This document shows, piece after piece, positions 43,174 to 55,114 of a DNA stretch of 64,000 nucleotides. The position numbers and the translations under genes were made by a program. This DNA is from Platanthera guangdongensis (taxonomy: Eukaryota; Streptophyta; Magnoliopsida; Asparagales; Orchidaceae), in NCBI GenBank assembly GCA_039583875.1, contig CM077158.1:237514453-237578452 (forward strand), in the 5' to 3' direction. Every line of letters begins with the position of its first letter. Position 1 is the stretch's first letter. Below the pieces are notes generated by a model that was not told the origin of the DNA, searched no databases, and saw nothing but the letters and a program-made list of their open reading frames with translations.

Positions 43174-46100
43174 TGTAACATCCCATGTTACTTCTAAGCC
43201 CCTTTCACTTAGATTGGGTTAGGCATGTAACATCCCCCAAACAGCCAGACCCCCGAGAGTAATTTTGTCATGACTAAGTCATGACAAAATCCAGGGAGCT
43301 TACAAACCCTTGTAGACCTAGGCAAAAAGGTGATAAAACACCTTGATCTGCAAATAGTAAACCTTAAATACTCAACTTAGGGCTTGACTTTAGGACTCCA
43401 ACTCGACTCCTTAACCCCACCCCAACACCCCTAGGCCATCAAGGAGTCCAGAAGACCCATTGGGGCCAGCCAAACAGGCCAAGTTGACCCAAGGTCGACC
43501 CTAACCCTAATTAGGGCAAAATGGTCAATTCCCATCAAATGGCCCAACTGACCATCACATGTGGAAGTAGCTTCACTTTTAGGTCTAACGCATCACAAAA
43601 GACTAATTAGACCAAAAAGCACCATCCTAGGGTCACCACATGGCAAAATGACCAAAATACCCCTACTAGGTCAAAACGGTGATTTTCCATTAAACACCCC
43701 TATTGACCACCACAACTTCAAGTTGACCACACTCATGGGGTCATAACCTCATAAGGGACCCAATGGCACAAAAATTTCATGGTTCGGTCAACCCTAGGGC
43801 CCAGTTTGACCAAAAGTGAAACTAGGGCTAACTAGGTCATATTACTTGGACCTAGCCCAATCCCTTTGGGCTAGGCCCAATTTGAGTGGTCAACCAGCCT
43901 AGTAGGCTGATATTAAACATGGGAGGGAGTGAAAATTCGTTCATGGTGATTAGGAGAGAGAAATGGGGGTTTTTCCCCAATTTTAAGGAGAGAGAAAGTG
44001 GCCATTCATGGCCATTAAGGTGACACACCCCTTGGCATCCCTCCATTACACTCTCATTCATCTTCTCTGATGAATTTGAGAAGTTTCCAGCCGTTTCTAG
44101 GTGCAATTAGGGCAGGGGGGATGTATAGGGTCGGCCATGAGAGGGGAGGTGAAGAGGCCATTAATGGCATATGTGATTAAAACCACTACCACCCACAATT
44201 AACCCCCCTATCACCTTCACAAACCTCTGAGCAGTGAAACCCCCCCATTTCCCGTGAGTTTGGAGGTCTCCTTGCAAGAAATCGGATGGCACCCAAAGCT
44301 TCGAGGAGGAGCAATGGCGGCCGGCGAATGGAGCAAAGGAACGCCCAAATGAGGTCCGATCCTCTTCCCCTCTCCTAGTGCTAGATCTAGATCGATTTAG
44401 GTAGAGAAATCGGGCTCAATTGAGCCGGATTGAGAGCTTGAATTTTCAGATTTTTCATGGAAAATGGTGGTGTTGAGTTCGCCGGAAACCGCCGCCTCCG
44501 GCGGCATGGTCGCCGCCAAACGCTAGCCACCACCTCAACGGAGGTGGTGGTGGTGGTGGCCGGCCAGGGAGGTGGTCGGGGTGGCCGGAAAGTGGGCTGG
44601 AATGAGCTCCAGGTCGGGATAATCCCGTCCCTTGGCTGGAGCTTGAAGATGAGCAGCAGCCCTTGGATGCTGCTTTAAGATTCGTGCAACCTTATTTTAA
44701 TTATTGTTTTATTTTCTGTGATTATAAATGCAGTGCATAGAACTAATTTTTAAAAATACTTATGCCCCACTACAGAAAAAGTGGTCAACATATAAAATGT
44801 AGCCCTTGATGTCTATTTTAATTTAAAATTGATTTCACTCAATTTGGAGTCCGGGTTAGACCGCAGCACTCATTTTGGTGAGGTCTACCCAAAGGGCTGT
44901 CCAGAGATTAATTTAAGTGCCCACTCCAAACCAGACATCCAAATAATCTGAAATTTGGGGAATGGGCCATTGTTAACTATATCTAGGACATATCCAAAAA
45001 TCAGAATTTTTGGGAAATATTTTTCTATAGTTTTTAGAAAAATTTAATAAATCAAGTATAAATTAATTAGGTATCATAACCACCTCAAAATCCCCCCAAA
45101 TTTTGGTGGGAGGTCTTACAGAGCATGTTAGGGCTCTGATAAAAATTTCATCTCCTTTGAAGATGTTTTGATTAGGTTTTATCCATCCCCAGGTTGACAC
45201 TTCTAGGGTTAATTAGGTCAAAGCACCCCTTGGGGTTTTGAGTGGTCAAATCACCTCAACAGAGGCTGATATTTTGTCCACTGACTCTATATGATATGAC
45301 ACACCCTCCAATGTAATTTGGGGTGGTTAAGAGTAGGGTATCCCTAGAACCCTATGGTAGGTCCCTTAATGGGGATTTTTAGGGTTTGAAGGTCATGTGG
45401 TCAAATGACCTTGGAATAACTTAAAATTTGGTGGAGAGGACCATAAGGTTAGTATAGTACTCTGGTTAAAATTTTAGGGAATTTGGAAGCCTTAAACCCC
45501 CTCAAAACCCTAACCCTAGTTTAGGGCACCAAACCTAATTGGAGTATTAGGCTATCAAATCACTTTCAAATCACTTGAAATTGGGCAGGGGAAGTTCTCT
45601 GGTAGAAATATTCCTAAATTAATTTTGGTGGGATTTTTGGCCATTAAAATCAGTACTTCCTTTTCAACCATAGATGTGCCCTTAAAATTTACTATGTTTA
45701 TAGTGAAGCTTTTATTTATTGGAAAATTGTGAAACCTTGGAATAGGACATTATATATAATGATAGAGCCCTCTGTATTTTTGTTTAAATTTGTAGATGTC
45801 TGTTTCAAGTACTTGCTTCATTAAATTATGATTCGTGGTTTATGATCAAAAATAGAAACAGAGCCACAATATTATCAAACAAATTATGAAATTAGGTCAG
45901 AGAGTGCTTTTGACCATTATTATTGTCCTGTAATTTTTCCATGATTTTTTAGATGGATAAAACCAGTACTTACTTCACAAGTCTGTAAATTTGGAAGTTT
46001 ACATTTAATTAGATTTAGAGCCCTTCATATGTGATAAAAATTGTAAAACTTGGTTACTGTGGATTTTAGATATTAATAAGACTTGTGGAATTTTATTATA

Positions 46101-47157
46101 ATTATTAGATGAGTTTTTACAGTACTTGCTTCATTAACCAAAGATTATGGAATTAATGGTTATAAATTAAATTAGGGGCTACTATTCACTATAAAAATTA
46201 TGAGACTACCTCTAGAGTGTTTTTAGGCTATGATAGTCCTACTGGAGTTTTATTATAATTTTTAGAATAATATTGCTGGCCTTTTCATCTGTAGATGATA
46301 TTATTGACCTTAAGTTCTAAATTACGAAAGGTAGGTCTGATCACCTATGAAAATTCTCAAACCTTGGATTTACTGTTTAAATGTCACTTAGTATTTATCA
46401 TAATTTTGTTGTGATTTGTTCCTGACTTTAGAGAGCACTTCATGTTCAAGTAGGGCATTTGGAGTCTAGGATTAATTAAATTAAGTGCCCACTTAATTAG
46501 GAAAATTATGAGACTCTGGATTTAGTCTTAACAGGTCATGATAGAGTCCCAGTAATTATTATGGATCTACAGGAAGAGTAATTAGGGTACCCCTAATGAG
46601 AGCACCATGTAACTTAGCGTAGTTTGCATATAGTGGATAGGTCAGAGATAAGTTAACTCGGAGAGCTCAAACACACTTAGGGTATTCACACTGAAATAAA
46701 AGAGAGGTTTGATCAAGGGTAGAAATTAATAACATTAAGTGCCTTGGCAAGAGAACTTTGGGCTTCATCCCATTGTAGTTCCTAGTACCGCTGCGAGCCC
46801 CTCACCGGGTAGACTTCGGGAAGTCCAGGGTTAACCTTAAACCTTAGGAATAATATGGGCAAGAGTAACCCTAATAATAGTTTCACCTTACACTCACACT
46901 TGTACACGTAGGGAGATAAATTAGCAGTGAAAGGATAGCGTAGGCCCGTGGCCTAAGGGCTTACTGGTAGAGTTAAATGGACTCGGTATTGATTTGGAAG
47001 TCCGGGGAGCTGGATGCTCGAGGACTTAGAAAAAAAAAAAGAGACTTGATTAGTCTAGGGAGCCGTGGGCTCGGGAGCATGGTGAACTAGTAGGCTCGGT
47101 ATTTTAATTAGATACAAACTATCATGGTTGCATGTGCATAACAGTGGTGGGTCCTCG

Positions 47158-47190
47158 GTATTGGACGATCGAACACACCGTCGTCGGTAC
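47158..47190 (+). other. hairpin A, first half
   Basis: Arms GTATTGGACGA and TCGTCGGTAC pair with one bulged G and G.T pairs. The loop contains CACACCG. The counterpart is at 51658-51689. Confidence 0.6.
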
Positions 47191-47462
47191 GTTGACTCGG
47201 GAGACTAGCTGGTTTGCTAGGAATAGTACGGGAACGTACGAGAGGGGCTAGATTGTGTAGTGTGTTTACCAATCTAGGAGTGGAGAGGCCCAACCCACTG
47301 TCTCCGTTTTGCCACGGCGGAGGCTCCTGAGAGTTTAGCTAACTCCAAAAAGGGGAACTAAAGGTCTGTGCGCATAGAGTCGTGTGTGTGAGTTGCACTC
47401 GCATGTACATACCATAGCATACTTGCACGTCATAGCATAGTCATTTCATTTAACCCCTGACA

Positions 47463-47502
47463 CCTATCGTATAAAATGGTATGGGACGTTTTATACGATA
47501 GG
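47463..47502 (+). other. hairpin B, first half
   Basis: Perfect 14-bp stem CCTATCGTATAAAA/TTTTATACGATAGG with a 12-nt loop TGGTATGGGACG. The counterpart at 52082-52121 has two compensated base pairs. Confidence 0.85.
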
Positions 47503-47846
47503 CCCTGCAAAACGACCCCTTGGTCTATAGGGTAACCCCTATAAATCAATGGTTATATTTCTTGTTGCTCTTACTTTCACTTTTATTGCTTCTTTTTGCT
47601 ACTCCTTTCTGTTTACTTTTGATGCATACTTGTTCACTCATGTTTAATTTTTGTGATACCTCTGTCATACTTTATTATTTTAATCCTTAGGGTAGATGTC
47701 ACCTGCTTGATTACGCCTTGCTTTTGGTCCTCCTTTTCACCCTTTTCCGCCCGGTGCCTAGGAGCCACGGGTAGAGGGGTGGGGGATTGTTGACTGAGTC
47801 TAGTTTGACTGACGGTCGTTTGACCACCATATTTTAGGTGCTCCGG

Positions 47847-47966
47847 ATGGGAGACAGGGAACAGCCGCAGGAGACGCAACACCAGCAGGGTACGGTGCAG
47901 ATGGAGATGGGCCAGTGTAGCTCGGGTGGACAGGCATCCGGATCCGTGAGTGGAGCCGAGTATTAG
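47847..47966 (+). CDS. short ORF (39 aa) after an acceptor-like site, first half
   Basis: ATTTTAG followed by GTGCTCCGG precedes the ATG. The product is Gln/Gly/Ser-rich (MGDREQPQETQHQQGTV..) and ends at TAG. The second half has a corresponding ATG (about 52491) but its frame closes after a few codons. I recognise no function; translation is not supported beyond the position. Confidence 0.2.
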   Translation: MGDREQPQETQHQQGTVQMEMGQCSSGGQASGSVSGAEY

Positions 47967-48169
47967 TAGTTTTACTTTTATGAGTGGATTGTAGTGAGGT
48001 TATCATGTACCGGGCTTAAGCCCGTATTTACTTTCTGGTGTTGGTACCTAAACTTTCTTCTGGTGTTGACTTGATTTATTGCATGATTTCCTCCTTTATA
48101 CTATTGTGGACTTGGATGCTTACACTTTCATTCATTATACATTCTGTCGATGGTGATCGAGATGGCCGG

Positions 48170-48235
48170 CAGAATCGGCGTTTTGTGGTACCGATCATCC
48201 CGGTGGATGATGTCACCGCAAAAACGGCGGTTCTG
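48170..48235 (+). other. hairpin C, first half, near the 3' end
   Basis: Arms CAGAATCGGCGTTTT and AAAACGGCGGTTCTG, with inner pairs GATCATCC/GGATGATG. It lies 47 bp before the GGGGTCTTACA end. Confidence 0.6.
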
Positions 48236-51200
48236 GGCCTAAGACCCCGGTGGATGTTGCAAAAAAAAAATGGGGTCTTACAAGGCATGGGGTGGGTGAT
48301 AGGGGATTTAGCTAGGTTTGACCCTGGGTAGTGGGTTGTAGCCATGTGGGCCCACTAAGGGGTCAAAGTCAAACTAGGTCAAACTAGCCTAAATAGGAAC
48401 CCTAACCACACCATGACCCCACCACATTGCCCTAACCCTAAAACAATCTAAGTGGACCCTAGGGCATGTCATTAGGTCAACCCTTTGACCCTAATTGACC
48501 AAAGTCAACCATGGCCCTAATATGGTCAAATCTATACCTATAGGCCCAATTAGCCCAAGTGCGGCATCCCCTTGGCCCAACCCAAGTTGGGTGGTGCCAC
48601 TAGGCTCATGAACATCAAAGTGGGGTCAGCCCACTAACCTTGGTTGACCAAGTCAACTCAAGTCAACCAAGTCAACTCATTTAACCTAAAAGAGAAAATG
48701 AAGGCCAAGCACATTCTCATTGGGCTAAGCCCATCCAAATCAGCCCAAGCCCAACCCAAGTGGTCAAAGACAACTTCTAACCCCCAAAATCAGGAAAGAG
48801 AATACATGCAAAGGGGTAGAAAGGGAATTTTAAGAGGAAGAGGAGAGAGAAATGGGGATGAAGAGGAAGGGTGGCCACATGGCCACCCCTTTAGCTGAAA
48901 TTATCTGCCCAACACATGCTGGTCGGCCTTCTCTGATTATTCCAGAGAATTTTGGTAGCATGCTGGCCACATGGCACCCATGGTGACACAACCAAAGCTC
49001 AAACCGAGCTCACATTGGACTTATCTCTCCATACACCCCCTCTCAGCCCAAATCACCCCCACCATCAGCTTCAGAGAGAGGAGAGGAGTGGAAATCGACT
49101 ACTGGATCGAAGCAAAAGGTGGAGAATCGTGATTTTGAGTAGTAGATCGCCGGAGCTGTAGAACCATGGCCACCCACCGCCAAACTCGCCGCCACGCCGC
49201 CATACAGGTCCGTTTTGCCTCACCTCTACCCGTACTAGGATCCTAAATCAACTAGGTGAGATATCGAGCTCAATTGAGCCCGATGCTATGGGAGGAATGA
49301 GAGATTTTTCCAAGCTTTCTTAACCGCTCGGGATCTCCGTTGCCGTTGTCTCCCGCCGCCCCATCACCGAGAAAAGCCACCACCACCGTGAAGGTGATGG
49401 CACCGTTGGTCGGGGGTGGCGCCGCCTCTGGTGGCCGGAAATGGCCCCGCAATATCCCCAAGTCGGCTCGATCTCAGCCGTTGGACGGTGGAGAAGATAA
49501 ACGGATGCCGTCCATTCCTGCTTTAAGATTCGTGATGTGGATTATTTAAAAATCAAATTATTTTATTATATATTAAATGAAATGAAATCAAATTATTGTC
49601 ACACTTATTCAGTGACATTGCATGTCATGTTTAGGCCTCTTATAGGCATTTCCAGAAACAGAACTCTAAATGAAAATTGTAGCTGACTGTCTTACCTTTA
49701 ATTTACCACATTAACATTGTAATGTGGTGTAGTATACAGTCCTGTAGGGCAGTTTTCCTAGGACTAGTCCTACACAAGGGCAGAAATTCATTTGGATGCC
49801 CAAGTAAAACCATTAATCAACACGGCCCCCAATTTTGGATACATGCATGATTATGGCATACTTATCCCCTGCCAAAAATTGAGAATTTTTGGGAATCAAT
49901 TTCCTATAGTTTTTGCTTAATCTTTAAAAAGTAAATAAATGAAATACTTTGAGTTGTATGGCTCAAAATGGCCCCAACCTTTGGTGGCATGTCCTTAGTG
50001 GCATTATAAGTGTATGTTTAAAATTTCAGCTAATTTGGACCACTGCATGTTGGGTAAATCCACTTGCATGTGTTGGCTTGATATAGGCATGGTGTGCATT
50101 TAGCCTAAAATGAAATATTGTGTATTCAGCCAATTTGGAACACTCAAAAATCCTGATTTTATTTACAGAGACATATTAGGGAGTAATACATCCCTCATTG
50201 TAATAATGGGATTTTTGGAAGCAAAAAATCCCATTATTTGGAATTTTTGGAAGAATTGGACTTTTTGATAAATAAATTTTAGAATAGGCTTATCCATGAG
50301 ATAAAATACCCAAATTTTGTCAAGGTCAATATCATATCAGACTTAGCTCCTAAAAAATTTCATTTCTTTGTTTGATAAATTTTAAGTGGAGTTATGTAGA
50401 AATTACAATTTTGCCATTATCACATTTATTTAGAAAATTGATGGAATATTCGGTAGAAAATTATGAAAAATTTCTCGGGCTGTATTTGTGAATAACTAAT
50501 CATGGATATTTATCTCAGCATTTTTGGATGAATCAGTAAATTTTTAAAGCTTATAGTGGCATTTTGGTAAATTGTAAAGAATTGCATTTGGTAGGTCATT
50601 ACACTATAGAAGTTGATGAAACTCAGTCATTAGCCTTACAATAATGATATATAAGCTCTGTAATTTTCCTAGAATTTTCAGTAATATATTCCTCTTACTT
50701 CATTTGGAAAATGACAATTGTATGAATTTTGTATTAATTAAGGAATAAATAGAAATAATCAAAGGAAAATTATAAATTTTGGTAGACAGCAATATTGCAC
50801 CAAGATACATCTCAGGAAAAATTCCTTAGGTCAGTGGATTTAAATTTGTGATACTTCATGTATTAAATGACCTAGGGGATTAAATTAATAATTTAATTAA
50901 AGCCCTTAATGACTTAGGAAAATTATGGAAATTTATCCTAGTCATCATGTAGGTCCATACCATCCTAGGATAAATGATTTGAGGCATATGGATAGAGGAA
51001 TTAGAAGTTTCATTTCGAGGTGGTATTAGGGCATGAGTTGCGTATAGCATAAAGGAGTTAGAGTATAAGGACCGTCAGGGGATAGATCGACGTCGAGCTA
51101 GGGATTGAAGTTGGTGAACAACCCTGGTGGGTAGTATTATTAGTGATGAGAATAAAAGTGCAAGTCCTTAGGTAGTAACTGGAGTGGAGGCCGACGGAAG

Positions 51201-51657
51201 ACCGTCGGTTTCCCGGTAATATCTTAAGTCATTAGGATTATTCCATAGCAACAATGAGAGCTGGGGTGAATTATGGGTAGTCATAAACTAAAGTAAATAT
51301 TCTTGCGAAAGGGAACTTTGAGCATAATCTTATCGTATTTCCTAGTGCCCCCGAGAGCCCTTCACCGGGTATACCCTGGGCAGTCGTGGGATTAACCTTA
51401 AATCAATAAGTATAATAACCCGTAGACAAGAGTAGTCTAATAGGTTAACACATTTGTAGTACATTCTCAGCCGTGTGGGGTTGGAAAGATTCATGATATA
51501 TGCTCACCTGTGTAGGGTTTGAGGGAATTGGAATAAAGACACTATTGTGCGTCCTCACCCGTGTTGGGTTTGAGGGATTTAGGACAGGTTGGCCCTGCGA
51601 GCTATAGGCTCGGGATGAAATATTTACATGTGCATAAATATAGTGGCGGGGCATGTG

Positions 51658-51689
51658 GTACTGGCCGTTCGTCACACCGACGGCAGTAC
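51658..51689 (+). other. hairpin A, second half
   Basis: Arms GTACTGGCCGT and ACGGCAGTAC, with the bulged G and the loop word CACACCG kept. Several pairs differ from the first half but remain paired. Confidence 0.6.
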
Positions 51690-52081
51690 GGTGCACCGGG
51701 CGGTTGTGAGGGTTAGAGGGGCCAATGGGTTGTTTTACACTGCGGTCTGGAGGATGATCCCCGATAACGCACATCCGACCCAACAAGACTGACGGGTTAT
51801 CAGCAAAGTACGTACGCGAGACTCTAGAGTGCACCTTGGACGTGTACAGAGGCGTATGAGAGGGGTCTAAGGTTTGGTAGTGTGCATACCGGCCTAGAAG
51901 TGGAGACGCCCGCTCCGCTGCTGTCATAGCCACATCGGTGGTACCCGAGAGTGATGCTAGCTCTCAAAAAGTGGGAACTAAAGGTCTGTGATCACAGAGT
52001 CGTTGTGTGTGAGTTGCACTTGCCTGTGCATAAAATTTCATCATAACATTCATTCATATTAGGTCATACGCTTCATAGACT

Positions 52082-52121
52082 CTTATCATATAAATTAGTA
52101 TGGGCTCTTTTATATGATAAG
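52082..52121 (+). other. hairpin B, second half (with a tandem second hairpin at 52139-52178)
   Basis: Stem CTTATCATATAAA/TTTATATGATAAG, with GTATGGG in the loop. Directly after it is another stem, CCTAACTTATATA/TATATAAGTTAGG, whose loop also has GTATG. Confidence 0.8.
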
Positions 52122-52818
52122 TTAAATTTCCTGGAAATCCTAACTTATATATTTGTATGAGCATTTATATAAGTTAGGGTACTTTTGTGATGGTAGTATA
52201 GTGGTATAATAGTTTTATTTCCATGCTCTTACTTTCTTTTCTTACTTCCTTACTAGTACTGCACTTTACTTATTTGTACCATATACTTAGAACTGCTAGA
52301 GTAGAATAATAATATCCATTATAACTGCTAGTTAGATCTTGTCACCTGTTTCCACCTTGCTACCCCTTGTTGTCCTCCGCTTCGTCCTCCCGCTCGGTGC
52401 CTAGGAGTTGAGGGGCGAGGTGCGGAGGAAACGACTTAGTTTTTTTTGACTAATGGTCGGTGACCATACTATTTTTAGGAGCCCGTGGTGATGGAGCACC
52501 AGCACGATTAGGAGAAAGGACTTGAGGAGCAGATACCGCTACAGCAGGCTACTATCACTACTGTGCGTCCTCAGGTGGGACGAGTTCTGATGTATTAGTA
52601 TAGCTTCCGCTTTTATTTGAGAGAGAGAGTTGATATGATGTACTGGGCATAAGATCTTATTACTATTTCATTTTGTACTCACAGTGGACTATGTTTCTGT
52701 ACTTTTCATTCCATATATATGATATGTACTCTATGACTTGTGGACTAGTAGAATTGTTACACTCTATACTTTTTTCTCACATTGGCCTACAGGTTATGTG
52801 TATGATCGTAATAGCCGG

Positions 52819-52883
52819 CAGAATCGGCGTGTTGCGGTGTCGACTAACACGTGGGTTAGTACCACTGTAAGACGGCGGTCCTG
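52819..52883 (+). other. hairpin C, second half
   Basis: Arms CAGAATCGGCGTGTT and GACGGCGGTCCTG, with inner GACTAAC/GTTAGT. It ends 50 bp before the element end. Confidence 0.55.
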
Positions 52884-52933
52884 GGCATAAGACCTGGTAG
52901 CCCTCCATGGTAAGGGGGAGGGGGGGTCTTACA

Positions 52934-53006
52934 GGGGCCCACCTCAACTTACATATTTATGTCCGGACCAAGCTCATGGTCCGGAATCCTGAACAAAAAA
53001 TTTTCC
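52934..53006 (-). repeat. outer part of the right inverted repeat of the MULE
   Basis: It is the complement of 36339 onward (GGAAAATTTTTTGTTCAGG), with two or three changes. CAGGTTGTA follows at 53007-53015. Confidence 0.92.
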
Positions 53007-53015
53007 CAGGTTGTA

Positions 53016-54300
53016 GGTGAGGTCAGCTTTAGGAATGGAAGTTAGGAGCAATTTTTTTATACACATGTCGTTCTCACATCTAGGTGTTAAACTGTATTTT
53101 TCTCCAAGAATGTCGTTGTGACCAAAAATACAACTTTTAAAATTTTATAAATCAACTTTGATGTATTTCTCGGTGATTGTTATCCGTAAACTGAAAATGG
53201 CTATTCGCAGATTATTACTATTCGCAGATCCAAAAATACTTAAAATTATTATTCACAGAAATTATTGTTATTCGCATACCAACATTAAAAGTAAAAAAAA
53301 TATCAAGAATTGCACCGGCACCGCAAGTACCAGCAAGGACATAGTTCATTACCACCAAAATTGAAGCATACATCAAAATATATATAACATGCATCAACAT
53401 TAACCTCCTTTTGATGGATAATGAGGAAAAGCTATATACAAATTAGCTTACAGGAGGCACTGCATAAAACATTACTCCTAACTGACATAAAAATTTGGAG
53501 AATGAGGTTCAGCTACATAGAAATACATAAAAATTTACTCCTAACTCACAAAATATGAAGAATGAGACACTGCATTCTCGACGGGTAAGGACCGGGGGCT
53601 TCGAACAGGAGGCACAGCTCGGCAACCATTCACTGCATTCTCGACGGGTAAGGACGAGGTCTTCGAACATGAGGCACTACTAAGGACGTTTCACGTCTCT
53701 GTATTAGGGAATGTTATTTACTTACAGGTTGCTCAGATTAGGAATGGATTCGACGGAAGATGGTGTACTCACAGCAGGGGAGGCGTAGCAAACGGTTGGC
53801 TCCTTCGAACAAAGTGAAAAAGCGAAGGATCGGGGGCTTCGAACAGGAGGATTTTCTTCGCTAGCGACCTAGAGGACTCCTGATTTACTGGCGAACGTCT
53901 GCACTTAAGGCTGCGATTTACGGGCGAGCAGCAGAGGTCGCATATGTCGGGGAAGAAGCATTTAGGGTTTTTGATTTGAGAATAAAGAAAATAGATTTAG
54001 GACTGTGAATTTAAATCTAAAAAAAAAATTTTTGATCTGCCAATATCATTTAAGATCTGCGAATAACAATTTAAACTCTTATTCAAAACAAGTAAATATG
54101 AGTACGATCGTAAAAAAAACAATATTTCTCACAGCTCGATTACGGTGGGGCCCAAAAAATTTCAAATTTGGTCGAAAAAGTAGGTGGGGCCCAAAAATTT
54201 GACGCCTGCTGATGCTCGTATGAAATGCGTGCCAATTATTTATTTATTTATTGCGCATTTATACTATTTTATAGCATACATAAATATATTATCTATTTTT
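53016..54300. other. HSP20 upstream region, copy A
   Basis: No gene. It contains a twofold direct repeat with TGCATTCTCGACGGGTAAGGA (about 53571 and 53634) and AT-rich stretches. Copy B has the same arrangement at 59909-61090. Confidence 0.55.
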
Positions 54301-54303
54301 ATC

Positions 54304-54400
54304 TAGAAATCTGTAGAAGCCATTTTCTTCTGGAAAGCGATAGAAGCTTCCTTCATGTTCTAGAATTTCCTAGTTCCTCCTCCTCCCGCTACTATTTAAT
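54304..54400 (+). promoter_or_regulatory. heat-shock elements and TATA box of HSP20 copy A
   Basis: Three inverted GAA/TTC units are present: TTCTGGAA (54328-54335), GAAGCTTC (54343-54350) and TTCTAGAA (54358-54365). TATTTAAT at 54393-54400 is a TATA box about 80 bp before the ATG. This layout is standard for heat-shock factor control. Confidence 0.8.
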
Positions 54401-54479
54401 CCCTCCCGCCCTGCTCAAAACCCTAAAGCGACCAGCAAATCTCTTAAATCAGAGCGAGAGAGAACAACAATTGGCAACA

Positions 54480-54956
54480 ATGGAGGCTCGTCTTTTCGGA
54501 TTGGAGAATCCGCTCTTCTCTTCGCTGCAGCACCTGGTAGATCTACCAGACGAACTGGAGAAAACCTTCAACGCGCCCACGAAGACGTACGTGCGCGACG
54601 CACGTGCAATGGCATTCACGCCCGCCGACGTCAAGGAGCTTCCATCAGCCTACGAGTTCGTCCTCGACATGCCGGGGGTGAAGTCCGGCGAGATCAAGGT
54701 TCAGGTCGAAGAAGACAATCTGCTCGTCATCATCGGCGAACGCCGCCGCGATGAAGAGAAGGAGAAGGAAGGCGGCAAGTATTTGAGGATGGAGCGCAGG
54801 ATCGGGAAGTTCATGCGCAAGTTCTCGCTTCCCGACAACGCCAATCTTGAAACCATCTCCGCAGTTTGCCGCGACGGGGTTTTGACGGTCACCGTCGAGA
54901 AGCTGCCGCCGCCGGAGCCGAAGAAGCCCAAAACGATTGAGGTCAAGGTTGTCTGA
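54480..54956 (+). CDS. HSP17: class II cytosolic small heat-shock protein (HSP20), intact copy A
   Basis: 158 codons without lesion. The N-terminus [20 protein letters not shown] and the C-terminus [16 protein letters not shown] are characteristic of plant class II small heat-shock proteins (about 155 aa). The alpha-crystallin domain runs from about residue 45 ([14 protein letters not shown]) to [10 protein letters not shown]. It is an ATP-independent chaperone that forms oligomers in the cytosol, holds unfolding proteins during heat stress, and passes them to HSP70/HSP101. The IEV motif in the tail mediates oligomer contacts. A heat-shock-element promoter lies directly upstream. A second copy is at 61290. 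The start is chosen because it gives the family N-terminus; an upstream TTG extension is not supported. Confidence 0.95.
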   Translation: MEARLFGLENPLFSSLQHLVDLPDELEKTFNAPTKTYVRDARAMAFTPADVKELPSAYEFVLDMPGVKSGEIKVQVEEDNLLVIIGERRRDEEKEKEGGKYLRMERRIGKFMRKFSLPDNANLETISAVCRDGVLTVTVEKLPPPEPKKPKTIEVKVV

Positions 54957-55114
54957 TTCGTTTAGAAATTTGATTTGTGTGCGTTTTGATCTGTGGAGCG
55001 ATCTGATTTCGTATCTGTCTTCTCTACTGTTATGAATCTTTAAAAAATTGAATAAGTTTTTGTTCTGCAGATTTCGTTTAGTTCTTCAATCTGTTTTGGG
55101 TTTTTGGATATGTT

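Larger units (their letters stand above)
43226..48282 (+). repeat. first half of the unclassified element
   Basis: A second TGTAACATCCC start is at 43226. The order is Tgacc/ggtca-rich flank, a GC-rich segment at 44270-44670 ending CTGCTTTAAGATTCGTG, a long AT-rich stretch without genes (44680-46600), CCCTCACCGGGTAGAC (about 46800), hairpins at 47158-47190, 47463-47502 and 48170-48235, a short ORF at 47847, and the end at 48282. Confidence 0.65.
43174..52933 (+). mobile_element. 9.76-kb unclassified TG..CA element inserted in the MULE inverted repeat
   Basis: The ends are TGTAACATCCC and GGGGTCTTACA. The flanks GGGGT (43169-43173) and GGGGC (52934-52938) are a 5-bp duplication with one change; the left MULE arm shows that GGGGC was the original. 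TG..CA ends and 5-bp duplication fit an LTR retroelement. No gag or pol domain is present. Two halves (43226-48282 and 48283-52933) share the same landmarks in the same order at low identity, and both end in GGGGTCTTACA. A pair of very long diverged LTRs, or a tandem of related solo LTRs, would explain this. Confidence 0.65.
48283..52933 (+). repeat. second half of the unclassified element
   Basis: Same order of landmarks: ggtcaa-rich flank, GC-rich segment ending CTGCTTTAAGATTCGTG (about 49519), gene-free AT-rich stretch (49550-51000), CCCTTCACCGGGTATACC (about 51357), hairpins at 51658, 52082 and 52819, and the closing GGGGTCTTACA. The TGTAACATCC start is missing from this half. No gene is supported. 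Confidence 0.65.
36339..53006. mobile_element. Mutator-like element (MULE) with FAR1-like transposase and ULP1-like gene
   Basis: The terminal inverted repeats begin GGAAAATTTTTTGTTCAGG at both ends and extend about 144 bp. Perfect 9-bp target duplications CAGGTTGTA lie at 36330-36338 and 53007-53015, as expected for Mutator. Without the inner insertion (43174-52933) it is about 6.9 kb. It has two converging genes: a transposase on the plus strand and a ULP1-like protease gene on the minus strand. MULEs carrying ULP1-like genes are known from several plants. Both genes are broken. Confidence 0.92.

Noticed and set aside
44457..44678. 73-codon frame in the first half of the 9.76-kb element
   Set aside because: GGTGGT-type low complexity; the matching part of the second half encodes a different product in another frame.
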